Of a stretch of DNA of 64,000 nucleotides, positions 45,914-53,996 are shown piece after piece; position 1 is the first letter of the stretch; the number at the start of each line of letters is the position of its first letter. Source of the stretch: Faecalicatena_A orotica (lineage in GTDB: Bacteria; Bacillota; Clostridia; Lachnospirales; Lachnospiraceae); NCBI RefSeq assembly GCF_040545875.1, contig NZ_JBEPMR010000008.1, one strand, 5' to 3'. Below the pieces are notes generated by a model. It ran no database searches. It worked only from the letters and a program-made list of their open reading frames with translations, and was not told the origin of the DNA. Position numbers and translations under genes: made by a program.

Positions 45914-46093
45914 CTCGGGTCCCTTTTCCACGGTTTTTCTTCTATTATATCAATTCCTGATTTCCTGCACAGGCAAATAATTCATACAATTATAGCATTT
46001 TTTTGTACTGGTGCAGCAGAATATTGGAAAAATCAGAATTAGTATCGGGGGGCTGCATGGAAATTGTGAGGAAATATAGTATTATTGATGTTA

Positions 46094-46122
46094 TTTACAT
46101 CTAATTTGTTAGGCTATATAAT
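46094..46122 (+). promoter_or_regulatory. Sigma-A promoter of the TolA-like membrane protein gene
   Basis: TTTACA-N17-TATAAT, 41 bases before the start codon at 46164. Confidence 0.65.
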
Positions 46123-46163
46123 AAAACTATACATAACTATAAATGAAGCGAGGGGGCTTTACT

Positions 46164-46988
46164 ATGATTTCAGGGAAAAATATGTACAGCAGAAACTCAG
46201 ATAACAGAAAAGCAAAGAAGTGGTACGAGAAAACAGTATGGATAATCATTTTACTGATTCTTTTTTTCCCAGTTGGTCTATACCTTATGTGGAGATATAC
46301 TAACTGGAAGAAGCCGGCCAAAGTTATAATAAGTGTATTTATTGCATTTGTAGTTTATTCAGCAGTTACTGCGCCGGGACTAGAAAGCGTGAAACTACAG
46401 GCTGATACTGCCACAGTATATGATATTAATGAACAAATAAAAATAGACAAGAACATTACACCGGAATCATATTCTTTGTCTGAAACAGCATTTAAAACTA
46501 CTGGCGGCAAGATTAAAATTTCTGGGAATAAGATCTTTTTTATGTCAGATGAACCTGGAATATTCGAGGTTTATGCTGAGAGTTCCGGAGTAAAAAGTAA
46601 TACTGTAGCTTTTAAAATAGAAGACAAAGCAGCTATCGCTAAAGAGAAGTCGGACAAAGAAGCTGCAAAAGCTAAGAAAAAAGAGGAAGAGGCTGCCCAA
46701 AAGGCGGAGGAAGAAAGGCTGGCTGCTGAGGCACAAAAGAAGGCTGAGGAAGAACGTATTGCCACTGAAGCGGCTGCACAGGCAGAGCAGGAAAGAATTG
46801 CCGCGGAACAGGCACAGCAGCAGGCAGAATTCCAGCAACCGCAGGAAAATATGGTCTGGATATCTGCGACTGGAAGCAAATACCATAGTTATTCCAGCTG
46901 TGGAAATATGAATCCAGATAATGCATACCAGATGTCACAATCTGAGGCAGAAGCCAGTGGATATGGAAGATGTAAAAAATGCCATTAA
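46164..46988 (+). CDS. Two-helix membrane protein with Lys/Glu/Ala coiled coil and Cys/His tail domain
   Basis: 274 residues from ATG 46164 (GAGGGGG seven bases upstream; the ATG at 46143 has none). Two helices near 24-42 and 50-68 are joined by 'YLMWRYTNWKK'. A beta-rich region (about 70-150) follows, then a TolA-like charged helical repeat (about 150-225; 'KKKEEEAAQKAEEERLAAEA'). A small C-terminal domain has 'TGSKYHSYSSCGNMN' and 'GYGRCKKCH', a His/Cys4-like metal site seen at the ends of various secreted Firmicute proteins. The function is unknown; perhaps an envelope-associated sensor. It is monocistronic. Confidence 0.75.
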   Translation: MISGKNMYSRNSDNRKAKKWYEKTVWIIILLILFFPVGLYLMWRYTNWKKPAKVIISVFIAFVVYSAVTAPGLESVKLQADTATVYDINEQIKIDKNITPESYSLSETAFKTTGGKIKISGNKIFFMSDEPGIFEVYAESSGVKSNTVAFKIEDKAAIAKEKSDKEAAKAKKKEEEAAQKAEEERLAAEAQKKAEEERIATEAAAQAEQERIAAEQAQQQAEFQQPQENMVWISATGSKYHSYSSCGNMNPDNAYQMSQSEAEASGYGRCKKCH

Positions 46989-46995
46989 CAGTTCA

Positions 46996-47031
46996 ACTCC
47001 CAGTCTATGAACATCATGATAGATTGGGAGT
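46996..47031 (+). terminator. Possible terminator hairpin
   Basis: ACTCCCA / TGGGAGT arms with a second inner pair CTAT / ATAG, beginning eight bases after the stop. No T-run follows, so termination is uncertain. The rest up to 47220 shows no coding or structured feature that I can name. Confidence 0.35.
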
Positions 47032-47219
47032 AACAGTTTATCCGTCGTCACAGAGAAGCTGAGTCTATGAATGCCGACTCGAATGTTCTTCAGCTAACCG
47101 ATACGTTATCCCATAGTTATCCAACAGATATCCACATGTTACAAACAAAATTTTGAAGCCAATACAAAGAAAATATATTGTAATCGAATCTACAGTATGA
47201 TATTCTAAACCTGCTCATG

Positions 47220-47477
47220 GAAGTTCTATCCATGAAATAAAAGGATCCGTTTATTCAAATGGTCAGGAAACAGACCATCTAAATGGGAATATTCCCCCCG
47301 TTTTACCAGACAATTCAAACAAAATACGTTTCGTTTATATAAAGAAGGGGCTTGATTATACCTGCCGTATTTCTTATACTTTATGTATAAGAAAATGTAA
47401 CTGTTTAAAATCTACAGGCAGTTACCAAGAAACCAAGCCTCTCCTGTGAACGGAACCAAGCACAAAGGAGGGTGCTT
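47220..47477 (+). repeat. Rpn leader, copy 1 (promoter, palindrome and structured RBS)
   Basis: About 250 bases, near-identical to 48557-48814. Contents: promoter TTGATT-N17-TATACT (47352-47380); palindrome CTTATAC-N5-GTATAAG (47373-47391) over the -10; hairpin GTAACTG / CAGTTAC; and AAGCAC / GTGCTT arms (47458-47477) that hold the ribosome site AAAGGAGG in the loop, directly before the ATG. Confidence 0.8.
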
Positions 47478-48407
47478 ATGACAGTAAAAGAAAACAGAGA
47501 ATACAAGAACAGTATGTTTGTAGACCTATTCTTCGAGGATGCACTGGCGGAACAAAATGATATATCTCTCTATAATGCACTGCATGATGAACCGCTGCCC
47601 GAAGGAACCTCGATACAGAAGATACGCGTAGATGATATCCTGTATCTGAACTTCAAGAATGATGTCTCTTTCGGGGTCGGCGGGAAGGTCATGGTGTTCG
47701 GGGAACACCAGACTACCATCAATGAGAATATGCCGCTTCGGAGCCTGATGTACATCGGGCGGGCATACGAGAAGATTGTCCCGGTCAGGGACAGGTATAA
47801 GAAAAAGCTGGTAGAGCTGCCAAAGCCTGAGTTTTACACGTTCTACAACGGCGAGAAAGACTGGGTAACAGAAAAGGTCCTAAAACTTTCGGATGCATAT
47901 ATAGTTCAGGATGGTCCCTCTATGCTTGATCTGGAAGTAAAAGTGATCAATATCAACCCGGCACAGCAGCATGAGGTTCTGGAAAAATGCAGGGTTCTGA
48001 AGGAATACGGACAGTTCGTTGATATATTACGGGATTATCAGGCGAAAGGGGACGGCGATGCCTTCAAACATACCATTGAGCAGTGCATAGATTCCGGTAT
48101 TCTCGCAGACTATCTAAAAAAGAAAGGCAGTGAGGTGATCAATATGCTGATAGCCGAATATGATTATGATATGGACATCGAGGTACAGCGTGAGGAAGCA
48201 TATACCGAAGGGCTGAGCCGCGGCAGGGAAGAGGGCCTTAGAGAGGGACGAGAAGAAGGACATAAGGAAGGCTGTAATTATAAGTTAATTGAACAATTAA
48301 AAAAGAAACTGTCCAAGGGAAAAAGTCCGGAAGAAATTGCTGATGAACTGGAGGAATCTGTTGAGATTATACAGGAGCTTATTGATTCAATGAAGGAGGA
48401 CTCCTGA
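47478..48407 (+). CDS. Rpn-family PD-(D/E)XK nuclease, full-length copy 1
   Basis: 309 residues from ATG 47478 behind AGGAGG. The N-terminal half matches the Rpn/YhgA-like (PF04754) nuclease fold with the Asp in 'LNFKNDVSF' and the EHQ variant of the ExK motif in 'VFGEHQTTINENMPLRSLMY'. The C-terminal part has REEG-type charged repeats (about 250-270) and a helical end 'SPEEIADELEESVEIIQELI'. E. coli Rpn proteins are toxic DNases that act in phage defence. Copy 2 follows with high identity. An internal start at 48144 could yield the C-terminal 87 residues alone. Confidence 0.85.
   Translation: MTVKENREYKNSMFVDLFFEDALAEQNDISLYNALHDEPLPEGTSIQKIRVDDILYLNFKNDVSFGVGGKVMVFGEHQTTINENMPLRSLMYIGRAYEKIVPVRDRYKKKLVELPKPEFYTFYNGEKDWVTEKVLKLSDAYIVQDGPSMLDLEVKVININPAQQHEVLEKCRVLKEYGQFVDILRDYQAKGDGDAFKHTIEQCIDSGILADYLKKKGSEVINMLIAEYDYDMDIEVQREEAYTEGLSRGREEGLREGREEGHKEGCNYKLIEQLKKKLSKGKSPEEIADELEESVEIIQELIDSMKEDS
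48144..48407 (+). other. Nested in-frame start: putative C-terminal Rpn-S-like peptide, copy 1
   Basis: ATG 48144 is preceded by GAGGTGATCAAT, a usable ribosome site with eight-base spacing. The product 'MLIAEYDYDMDIEVQREEAY...' would have 87 residues and contain the charged repeat and helical tail. It parallels the internally initiated short Rpn proteins known in E. coli. The sequence shows only the site; its use is inference. Confidence 0.45.
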
Positions 48408-48556
48408 AATCTGAGAGTGTCTGCGGTTGTAATACAAAAGTACATAGCTTCTATCTTTACGAAGCATTATTTAGGAAAATTTGGACTCTCACTAGGGTTT
48501 AACAATTATTTTACATCATCTATAGAAGTGGGAGTCTAATCTGTCTTTCATGATAA

Positions 48557-48814
48557 ATTCTTTCCATGAAACAAAAGGATCCATTTATTCAAATGGTCAG
48601 GAAATAGACCATCTAAAAGGGAATATTCCCCCGTTTTTACCAAACAGTTCACACTAAAATACGTTCCGTTTATATAAAGAAGGGGCTTGATTATACTTGA
48701 TTTATTTCTTATACTCTAGGTATAAGGAAATTGTAACTGTTTAATAGCTACAGGCAGTTACCAGAAAAACCAAGCCTCTCCTGTGAATGGAACAAAGCAC
48801 AAAGGAGGGTGCTT
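48557..48814 (+). repeat. Rpn leader, copy 2
   Basis: Duplicate of 47220-47477. TTGATT-N17-TATACT is at 48687-48715. The palindrome CTTATAC / GTATAAG (48708-48726) keeps both arms while its centre has changed (TTTAT to TCTAG). AAGCAC-AAAGGAGG-GTGCTT is at 48795-48814. The preceding stretch 48408-48556 shows nothing I can identify and has no terminator. Confidence 0.8.
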
Positions 48815-49711
48815 ATGACAGTAAAAGAAAACAGAGAATACAAGAACAGTATGTTTGTAGATCTATTCTTCGAAGATGCACGGGCGGAAGAGAACGAGAT
48901 CTCTCTATATAATGCGTTGCATGATGAGCCGCTGCCCGAAGGAACCTCGATACAGAAGATACGCGTAGACGATATCCTGTATCTAAACTTCAAGAATGAT
49001 GTCTCTTTCGGGGTTGGCGGGAAGGTCATGGTGTTCGGGGAACACCAGTCTACCATCAATGAGAATATGCCGCTTCGGAGCCTGATGTACATCGGGCGGG
49101 CGTATGAGAAGATTGTTCCGGTCAGGGACAGGTATAAGAAAAAGTTGGTAGAGCTTCCAAAGCCTGAGTTTTACACGTTCTACAATGGCGAGAAAGACTG
49201 GGTAAATGAAAAGGTCCTAAAACTTTCGGATGCCTATATGGTTCAGGATGGTCCCCCTATGCTTGACCTGGAAGTAAAAGTGATCAATATCAATCCCGCC
49301 CAGCAGCATAAGGTTCTGGATAAATGCAGGGTTCTGAAGGAATACGGGCAGTTCGTTGATATCTTACGGGATTATCAGGCAAAAGGGGACAGCGATGCCT
49401 TCAAACATACCATCGAGCAGTGCATAGATTCCGGTATTCTCGCAGACTATCTAAAAAAGAAAGGCAGTGAGGTGATCAATATGCTGATAGCCGAATATGA
49501 TTATGACATGGACATCGAGGTACAGCGTGAAGAGGCATATACCGAAGGGCTGAGCCGTGGCAGAGAGGAGGGTCGAGAGGATAAGTTAATTGAACAGTTA
49601 AAAAAGAAACTGTCTAAGGGAAAAAGTCCGGAAGAAATTGCTGGTGAACTGGAGGAATCTGTTGAGACTATACAGGAGCTAATCGCTTCCTTAAAGAAGG
49701 ACTCCTACTAA
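48815..49711 (+). CDS. Rpn-family PD-(D/E)XK nuclease, full-length copy 2
   Basis: 298 residues, about 95% identical to copy 1 over the shared length. The nuclease residues ('LNFKNDVSF', 'GEHQSTINENMPLR') are kept. It differs mainly in the charged repeat, which is shorter by 12 residues. The end 'ETIQELIASLKKDSY' differs slightly from copy 1. It has the same leader type. Recent gene duplication is clear. Its 3' end is the template of the two partial copies that follow. Confidence 0.85.
   Translation: MTVKENREYKNSMFVDLFFEDARAEENEISLYNALHDEPLPEGTSIQKIRVDDILYLNFKNDVSFGVGGKVMVFGEHQSTINENMPLRSLMYIGRAYEKIVPVRDRYKKKLVELPKPEFYTFYNGEKDWVNEKVLKLSDAYMVQDGPPMLDLEVKVININPAQQHKVLDKCRVLKEYGQFVDILRDYQAKGDSDAFKHTIEQCIDSGILADYLKKKGSEVINMLIAEYDYDMDIEVQREEAYTEGLSRGREEGREDKLIEQLKKKLSKGKSPEEIAGELEESVETIQELIASLKKDSY
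49481..49711 (+). other. Nested in-frame start: putative C-terminal Rpn-S-like peptide, copy 2
   Basis: ATG 49481 preceded by GAGGTGATCAAT as in copy 1; a product of 76 residues. Conservation of the site across copies supports, but does not prove, use. Confidence 0.45.
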
Positions 49712-50028
49712 AGTCTACTAGTTATTTCTTGCTACCTACAAACAATGCATACATAGATTCCGGTATTCTCGAAGACTATCTAAAAAAGAAAGGCAGTGAG
49801 GTGATCAATATGCTGATAGCCGAATATGATTATGATATGGACATCGAGGTACAGCGTGAGGAAGCATATATCGAAGGGCTGAGCCGGGGCAGAGAGGATA
49901 AATTAATTGAGCAGTTAAAAAAGAAACTGTCTAAAGGAAAAAGTCCGGAAGAAATTGCTGATGAACTGGAGGAATCTGTTGAAACTATACAGGAGTTAAT
50001 TGCTTCTTTGAAGAAGGACTCCTACTAA
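49712..50028 (+). repeat. 317-bp tandem unit 1, Rpn 3' end only
   Basis: A partial duplication of the copy 2 gene end. It starts with a short linker ('AAAGTCTACTAGTTATTTC') and joins the gene at 'CATAGATTCCGG' after TGCATA microhomology. The next unit repeats it at a 317-bp offset. Confidence 0.85.
49810..50028 (+). CDS. Stand-alone C-terminal Rpn domain (Rpn-S-like), copy 3
   Basis: 72 residues from ATG 49810 with the same GAGGTGATCAAT site as the nested starts. The frame is open further up to a TTG at 49729 but with no ribosome site. It consists of 'MLIAEYDYDMDIEVQREEAY', one charged segment, and the helical tail 'SPEEIADELEESVETIQELI', ending exactly like copy 2. It lacks the nuclease domain completely. 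If translated, it would be a free C-terminal domain able to pair with the nucleases, as an antitoxin would (inference). Confidence 0.55.
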   Translation: MLIAEYDYDMDIEVQREEAYIEGLSRGREDKLIEQLKKKLSKGKSPEEIADELEESVETIQELIASLKKDSY

Positions 50029-50345
50029 AGTCTACTAGTTATTTCTTGCTACCTGCAAACAATGCATACATAGATTCCGGTATTCTCGCAGACTATCTAA
50101 AAAAGAAAGGCAGTGGGGGGATCAATATGCTGATAGCCGAATATGATTATGATATGGACATCGAGGTACAGCGTGAAGAGGCATATACCGAAGGGCTGAG
50201 CCGGGGCAGAGAGGAAGGGCGTGAGGATAAGTTAATTGAACTTTAAAAAAAGAAACTGTCTAAGGGAAAAAGTCCGGAAGAAATTGCTGATGAACTGGAG
50301 GAATCTGTTGAGACTATACAGGAGCTTATTGCTTCATTGAAGAAG
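50029..50345 (+). repeat. 317-bp tandem unit 2, Rpn 3' end only
   Basis: A second copy of the unit with point differences: GTGGGGGG where the others have GTGAGGTG, and a premature stop at 50244. Confidence 0.8.
50127..50246 (+). pseudogene. Truncated stand-alone C-terminal Rpn domain, copy 4
   Basis: From ATG 50127 only 39 codons remain. Substitutions turn the Gln-Leu codons of the tail into CTT TAA. The rest of the old tail is still readable in frame to about 50345, so this is a nonsense mutation, not a frameshift. The internal ribosome site is altered to GGGGGGATCAAT. Confidence 0.6.
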
Positions 50346-50368
50346 GACTTCCTTCTCTTTTTATTCCT

Positions 50369-50414
50369 GCGAGCAACAAGCCAAGGTCAAGCCTGCCTGA
50401 CTTTGGTTGCTACT
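50369..50414 (-). terminator. Possible terminator of the glycosidase operon
   Basis: A long imperfect inverted repeat (AGCAAC / GTTGCT outer, CCAAGGTCA / TGACTTTGG inner), 14 bases after the glycosidase stop. No T-run is present on the minus strand. Confidence 0.4.
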
Positions 50415-50427
50415 GCGAGGTATTTGC

Positions 50428-53079
50428 TTATATCCGGTATAAATGAACTTCCCCTGTGATGCCGCTTCCCCCAGCCGGTGGAACTGCCAGCATTTTCCGG
50501 TATCCTTCCAGTAGTGGATAGCATTGCCGTTCTAACGTGGTAGCTACTTCGATCCGCAAAGTATTCTCCCCTTCTCTCCCGGACAATTCATAGATATAGT
50601 CAGGCACAATCTGAATCCCTGCGCTGACTCCGTTTAAAAATACCTCCACACCCTCTGCTGCATCAGTAATTATAAGTTTTAAGGCACTGTTTTTTTCAAG
50701 GCTGAAATGTGTTTCGTATCTTACAAACCCGGAGAATTCCGGCTGTTCCTCAGCAAGCTTGTCTGGCAAAACAAGTCCTTTGGCGGGTCCGAATGCAGGA
50801 TAGGATGCCCCCTCGCATGTGGAACGTTTCCAATCTGCAAGAGTAATTTCATTTCCCAAAGAAGCCGTTGGAGCATATAAATTTTCGGTGTACTCTCCGC
50901 ATACAATAAAAGAACTTTTTAGTGGTACTAGCTTTATATTGATTTTCAGGCCACCGTTCATCGCAGCTGCATCTGCAGTTTCTGCGCGGTTGGACCATGC
51001 ATCATACAAATATGCATCTCCATAGATTCCTGGCAGATAAATCGCGCCTTCGTACACTTCTGTTCCCTCATTTACGATCATAAAAACCGGAGTGTCCCCC
51101 AAAATATGCAGAATGCGGATTCTGTCATTCGACGGCTCCAACAGTGGTGCAGGCAGTTCGCGGGCAGATACGGCATCTGCGAGACTGCCAAGAGGTACCT
51201 CAGGGCATTCCAGCAGAATTTCTGGCAGCCCGCCTTCTCTATCACAAAGAGCTGTTGGCTTTCTATCTGCAAAAATTACAGAAAGCCCGGCCTTTTTCAG
51301 TTCTGCCAGCCCCAGAGCTGCGGCTTCTGGAATCCGGCGGCATCCGGGAACAATCAGTATGTGATATTCCTGTCCGTTTACCAGAAAGGGGTTCCCTGTC
51401 CGGGCTTTGTAAAATTCCGGTTTTGCGAAAACGTCGGCGGGGATCACATGGCAGTCAATCTGGCGGTCATAAAGTACGCGCAGTGGTTTTTCAAACGGCA
51501 TGGCGTCTTTGTCACACCATTCGGCTTCCCCGTGGTAAAGGATAGCTGCCGGTACCTGATGTTTCCCGGAGCTGGTGATCGTGGCTGCACGATTCATGTA
51601 ATTCATCAGTTCCCCGAAATGGCGGTACTGTGGATTGTGTCCGTGTGCATAAAAATGCGGCGGGCAGTCCGGGTCCGGGAAGTCCTTCCCGCTAAACGCA
51701 TGAGGTACGAAGTAGTTAATCCCCCGCACTAAAAAGTGGTCTGCCAGATATTTTTCCAGTTTTACGCCTTCCTGCCATCCGTAGTTCCCAAAGATTTCAC
51801 ACATCGAATTTCCTTTTTTCAGTGGTTCGATTGCAGCCGCACTCTGTGCCAGTTTGGCAAGGCCATAGTGGTAAAATTCTCCGTTTCGCGGCTGACGCAT
51901 ATGATTTACTTTCGGCTCATCTTCTCCCTGCGGCAGTACCTGCCCGCCAATATCGTCGATTCCTGCCATGTCCTGTCCCTCAAGGCCTCTGAAATAATGC
52001 CCGAGGCTGGAGCCGGTCCTGCAGTGCTGGCCGTCGTCTTCAATGACATGCCCGATATAAGACACGTGGTGTTTTCGGCACCAGTCTCCGATCTGCCAGC
52101 TGAAACTTTCTCTGACAAGGCTGGTCAGTTCATCCATATACACATAATGCGCCAGTGATGTCTCCGAATCCGTTTCCTGACTCCAAAGTGCGGAAAGCTT
52201 CTGCTCCCATCCTGTTCCCAGCCGGGCCGCGATTCTTTCCTGAAGGGTTTTTCCCCAGGGCAGGTCCTGGCGGCACCCTAACAGGTTTTCTTTATTGTAT
52301 AAAAAACCGTTTCCCAATTCCGGCTCATCGGAGAAAAATCCAGCAATTGTATTTCCGAAATCTGCGGCATAATGCTCGTAGTGGGCTTCATATACCGTAT
52401 CAATTAATAATTTGCAGCTGTCCTTTTCCGTGACATTTATGTAGTCACGATGATACCCGCTGTTATGACTTGCTGTGATAACACTTAACCGGCACCTGCC
52501 CGGTGCCTTTTCAAAAGTGACAGTTTCTTTTCGGGCCTGCCCGGTGAGGTCAAGAATTGTGCCGTCTTCCATTCGTGCAGTGACACTCAGAATGATATCG
52601 GTATCATGGCTGAATACCCTTGCCGGTGGCTGGTTAAAATACATCGCCTCCATTGCAGAGACATTTTCTCTTTCCGGTGCATCCATTAATCCCTGTTCCC
52701 GCAGTTGGATGCACTGTATTCCGGCGCTGCCCGTTAGTTCCAGTGTATTGCAGAATAGATTCTGTTTGCACAATCCATCCACGGCCTGAAGTACAGCGCC
52801 GTTGGCAAACCCGGTGGGGAAATGGCTGTCATCCAGTATCCACACTTTCATATTCCGTTTGCGCGCCTCATCCAGAATGATATCCATGTCCTGCCACCAT
52901 TTCGGGCCGCAGAAATCAGGGTGGGGCCTGCTCTCTATGCAGACTGCCCCGCAGTTTGCCCCGTGTATGGCCGCCATCATTCCGCGTATTGTGCTTTCTG
53001 ATTCCCCGTGCTGCCAGAAAAAGGGCAGGATATGGTTATCCCAGTTTCCATTTAATATTTTTTCGATAGTCTGATTCAT
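50428..53079 (-). CDS. Putative glycoside hydrolase (GH106-like) with C-terminal galactose-binding-like domain
   Basis: 883 residues with no signal peptide, so it is cytoplasmic. The N-terminal region is TIM-barrel-like ('LPFFWQHGESESTIRGMMAA', 'MKVWILDDSHFPTGFANG') with many acidic candidates, for example 'IAGFFSDEPELGNGF' and 'HVIEDDGQH'. A Rossmann-like insert (about 560-640) precedes a beta-sandwich (about 765-870). The overall pattern resembles the large uncharacterised GH group near GH106 alpha-L-rhamnosidases, but I cannot fix the family. Its neighbour is a sugar isomerase-like TIM barrel, supporting a sugar-degradation role. Confidence 0.7.
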   Translation of the reverse strand: MNQTIEKILNGNWDNHILPFFWQHGESESTIRGMMAAIHGANCGAVCIESRPHPDFCGPKWWQDMDIILDEARKRNMKVWILDDSHFPTGFANGAVLQAVDGLCKQNLFCNTLELTGSAGIQCIQLREQGLMDAPERENVSAMEAMYFNQPPARVFSHDTDIILSVTARMEDGTILDLTGQARKETVTFEKAPGRCRLSVITASHNSGYHRDYINVTEKDSCKLLIDTVYEAHYEHYAADFGNTIAGFFSDEPELGNGFLYNKENLLGCRQDLPWGKTLQERIAARLGTGWEQKLSALWSQETDSETSLAHYVYMDELTSLVRESFSWQIGDWCRKHHVSYIGHVIEDDGQHCRTGSSLGHYFRGLEGQDMAGIDDIGGQVLPQGEDEPKVNHMRQPRNGEFYHYGLAKLAQSAAAIEPLKKGNSMCEIFGNYGWQEGVKLEKYLADHFLVRGINYFVPHAFSGKDFPDPDCPPHFYAHGHNPQYRHFGELMNYMNRAATITSSGKHQVPAAILYHGEAEWCDKDAMPFEKPLRVLYDRQIDCHVIPADVFAKPEFYKARTGNPFLVNGQEYHILIVPGCRRIPEAAALGLAELKKAGLSVIFADRKPTALCDREGGLPEILLECPEVPLGSLADAVSARELPAPLLEPSNDRIRILHILGDTPVFMIVNEGTEVYEGAIYLPGIYGDAYLYDAWSNRAETADAAAMNGGLKINIKLVPLKSSFIVCGEYTENLYAPTASLGNEITLADWKRSTCEGASYPAFGPAKGLVLPDKLAEEQPEFSGFVRYETHFSLEKNSALKLIITDAAEGVEVFLNGVSAGIQIVPDYIYELSGREGENTLRIEVATTLERQCYPLLEGYRKMLAVPPAGGSGITGEVHLYRI

Positions 53080-53112
53080 AGATCCTTATACCTTTCTTTG
53101 AAGAATACATGA

Positions 53113-53961
53113 TTATAAATGCATCTTTAAAAATTCCGCACTGACTTGCAGGGATTTTACAGGTGATTTATCAACCCAGTTTTTGTGGCTTTCTAAAATC
53201 ACGGCATCTACATTTACTTTTTTTGCCTGTTCTATTAATTCCTCCAGATTCAGATTGCCATATCCCAGTTCCATGCTGTCGGATTTTAAGATCGGGGTCA
53301 TGGATGGGCCATGTGCCCTCGTACCCCGGTCATTTATATGGTACAGTTTCATCCTGTTTCCCAGCATTTCCATGAGCGTAATTGGGGAAACCCCGGCCTC
53401 CGCCGGCCAGTAGGAATCGAATTCAAAATTCACATATTCCGGATTTGTTTCTTCCGTAATTAAGTCAAATGCCGTTTTTCCATTCTCCACTTTCCGGAAT
53501 TCACAATTGTGGTTATGGTATAAAAGGGAAATATGATCCTTTTTTAGCCGTTCTCCCGCCTGATTCAGATCTTCTGCCAGATGAAGAACAGCTTCTTTAT
53601 CGGAATAGTCAAACCGGTACATACCTGTAATGACAATCTTGTCTGTACCGAAATTTTTTGCCTCCTCAATCACAGTTTCTGGTTCTCTTTTTATCGTTCC
53701 TAAATCTTCATGTATGCTGACAACAGACAGCCCGGCTTGCTTTACTAATTTGGCCCAGTCGAGGCCGCCGCCTTTTCCTACGGGCATCCCTGCCATCTGG
53801 GTCATCATCCGCACGAGAAAAGAAGTCGGACGGATCATAAACCCGTTTAATTCGATTCCGTCATATCCGGCTCTCCTGACCGCATCTAATGTCTCCACTG
53901 CCTGCTTTTCATTTTTTGTTACCGTTCCCAGCATAATCTGCTGAACTGCTTTTAATGCCAT
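53113..53961 (-). CDS. Sugar phosphate isomerase/epimerase-type TIM barrel (AP endonuclease 2 fold)
   Basis: 282 residues with the xylose isomerase-like TIM barrel pattern: 'GYDGIELNGFM', 'VSIHEDLGTI', 'ISLLYHNHNCEFRKVENGKTAFDL', 'FEFDSYWPAEAG', 'LYHINDRGTRAHGPS' and 'AVILESHKNW'. Metal-ligand Glu, Asp, His residues are in place. Such proteins act on sugars, inositols or keto sugars; the substrate is unknown. It lies 33 bases upstream of the glycosidase start and probably handles its product. Confidence 0.85.
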   Translation of the reverse strand: MALKAVQQIMLGTVTKNEKQAVETLDAVRRAGYDGIELNGFMIRPTSFLVRMMTQMAGMPVGKGGGLDWAKLVKQAGLSVVSIHEDLGTIKREPETVIEEAKNFGTDKIVITGMYRFDYSDKEAVLHLAEDLNQAGERLKKDHISLLYHNHNCEFRKVENGKTAFDLITEETNPEYVNFEFDSYWPAEAGVSPITLMEMLGNRMKLYHINDRGTRAHGPSMTPILKSDSMELGYGNLNLEELIEQAKKVNVDAVILESHKNWVDKSPVKSLQVSAEFLKMHL

Positions 53962-53996
53962 TTTGTATAGTCCATCTCCCTTCGTATATATGAATT

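Noticed and set aside
46989..47219. IS-element remnant between the membrane protein gene and the first Rpn leader
   Set aside because: No transposase-like frame or terminal inverted repeats were found.
47478..50345. CRISPR-like or satellite repeat array
   Set aside because: The repeats are duplicated gene parts with coding frames, not short repeats with unique spacers.
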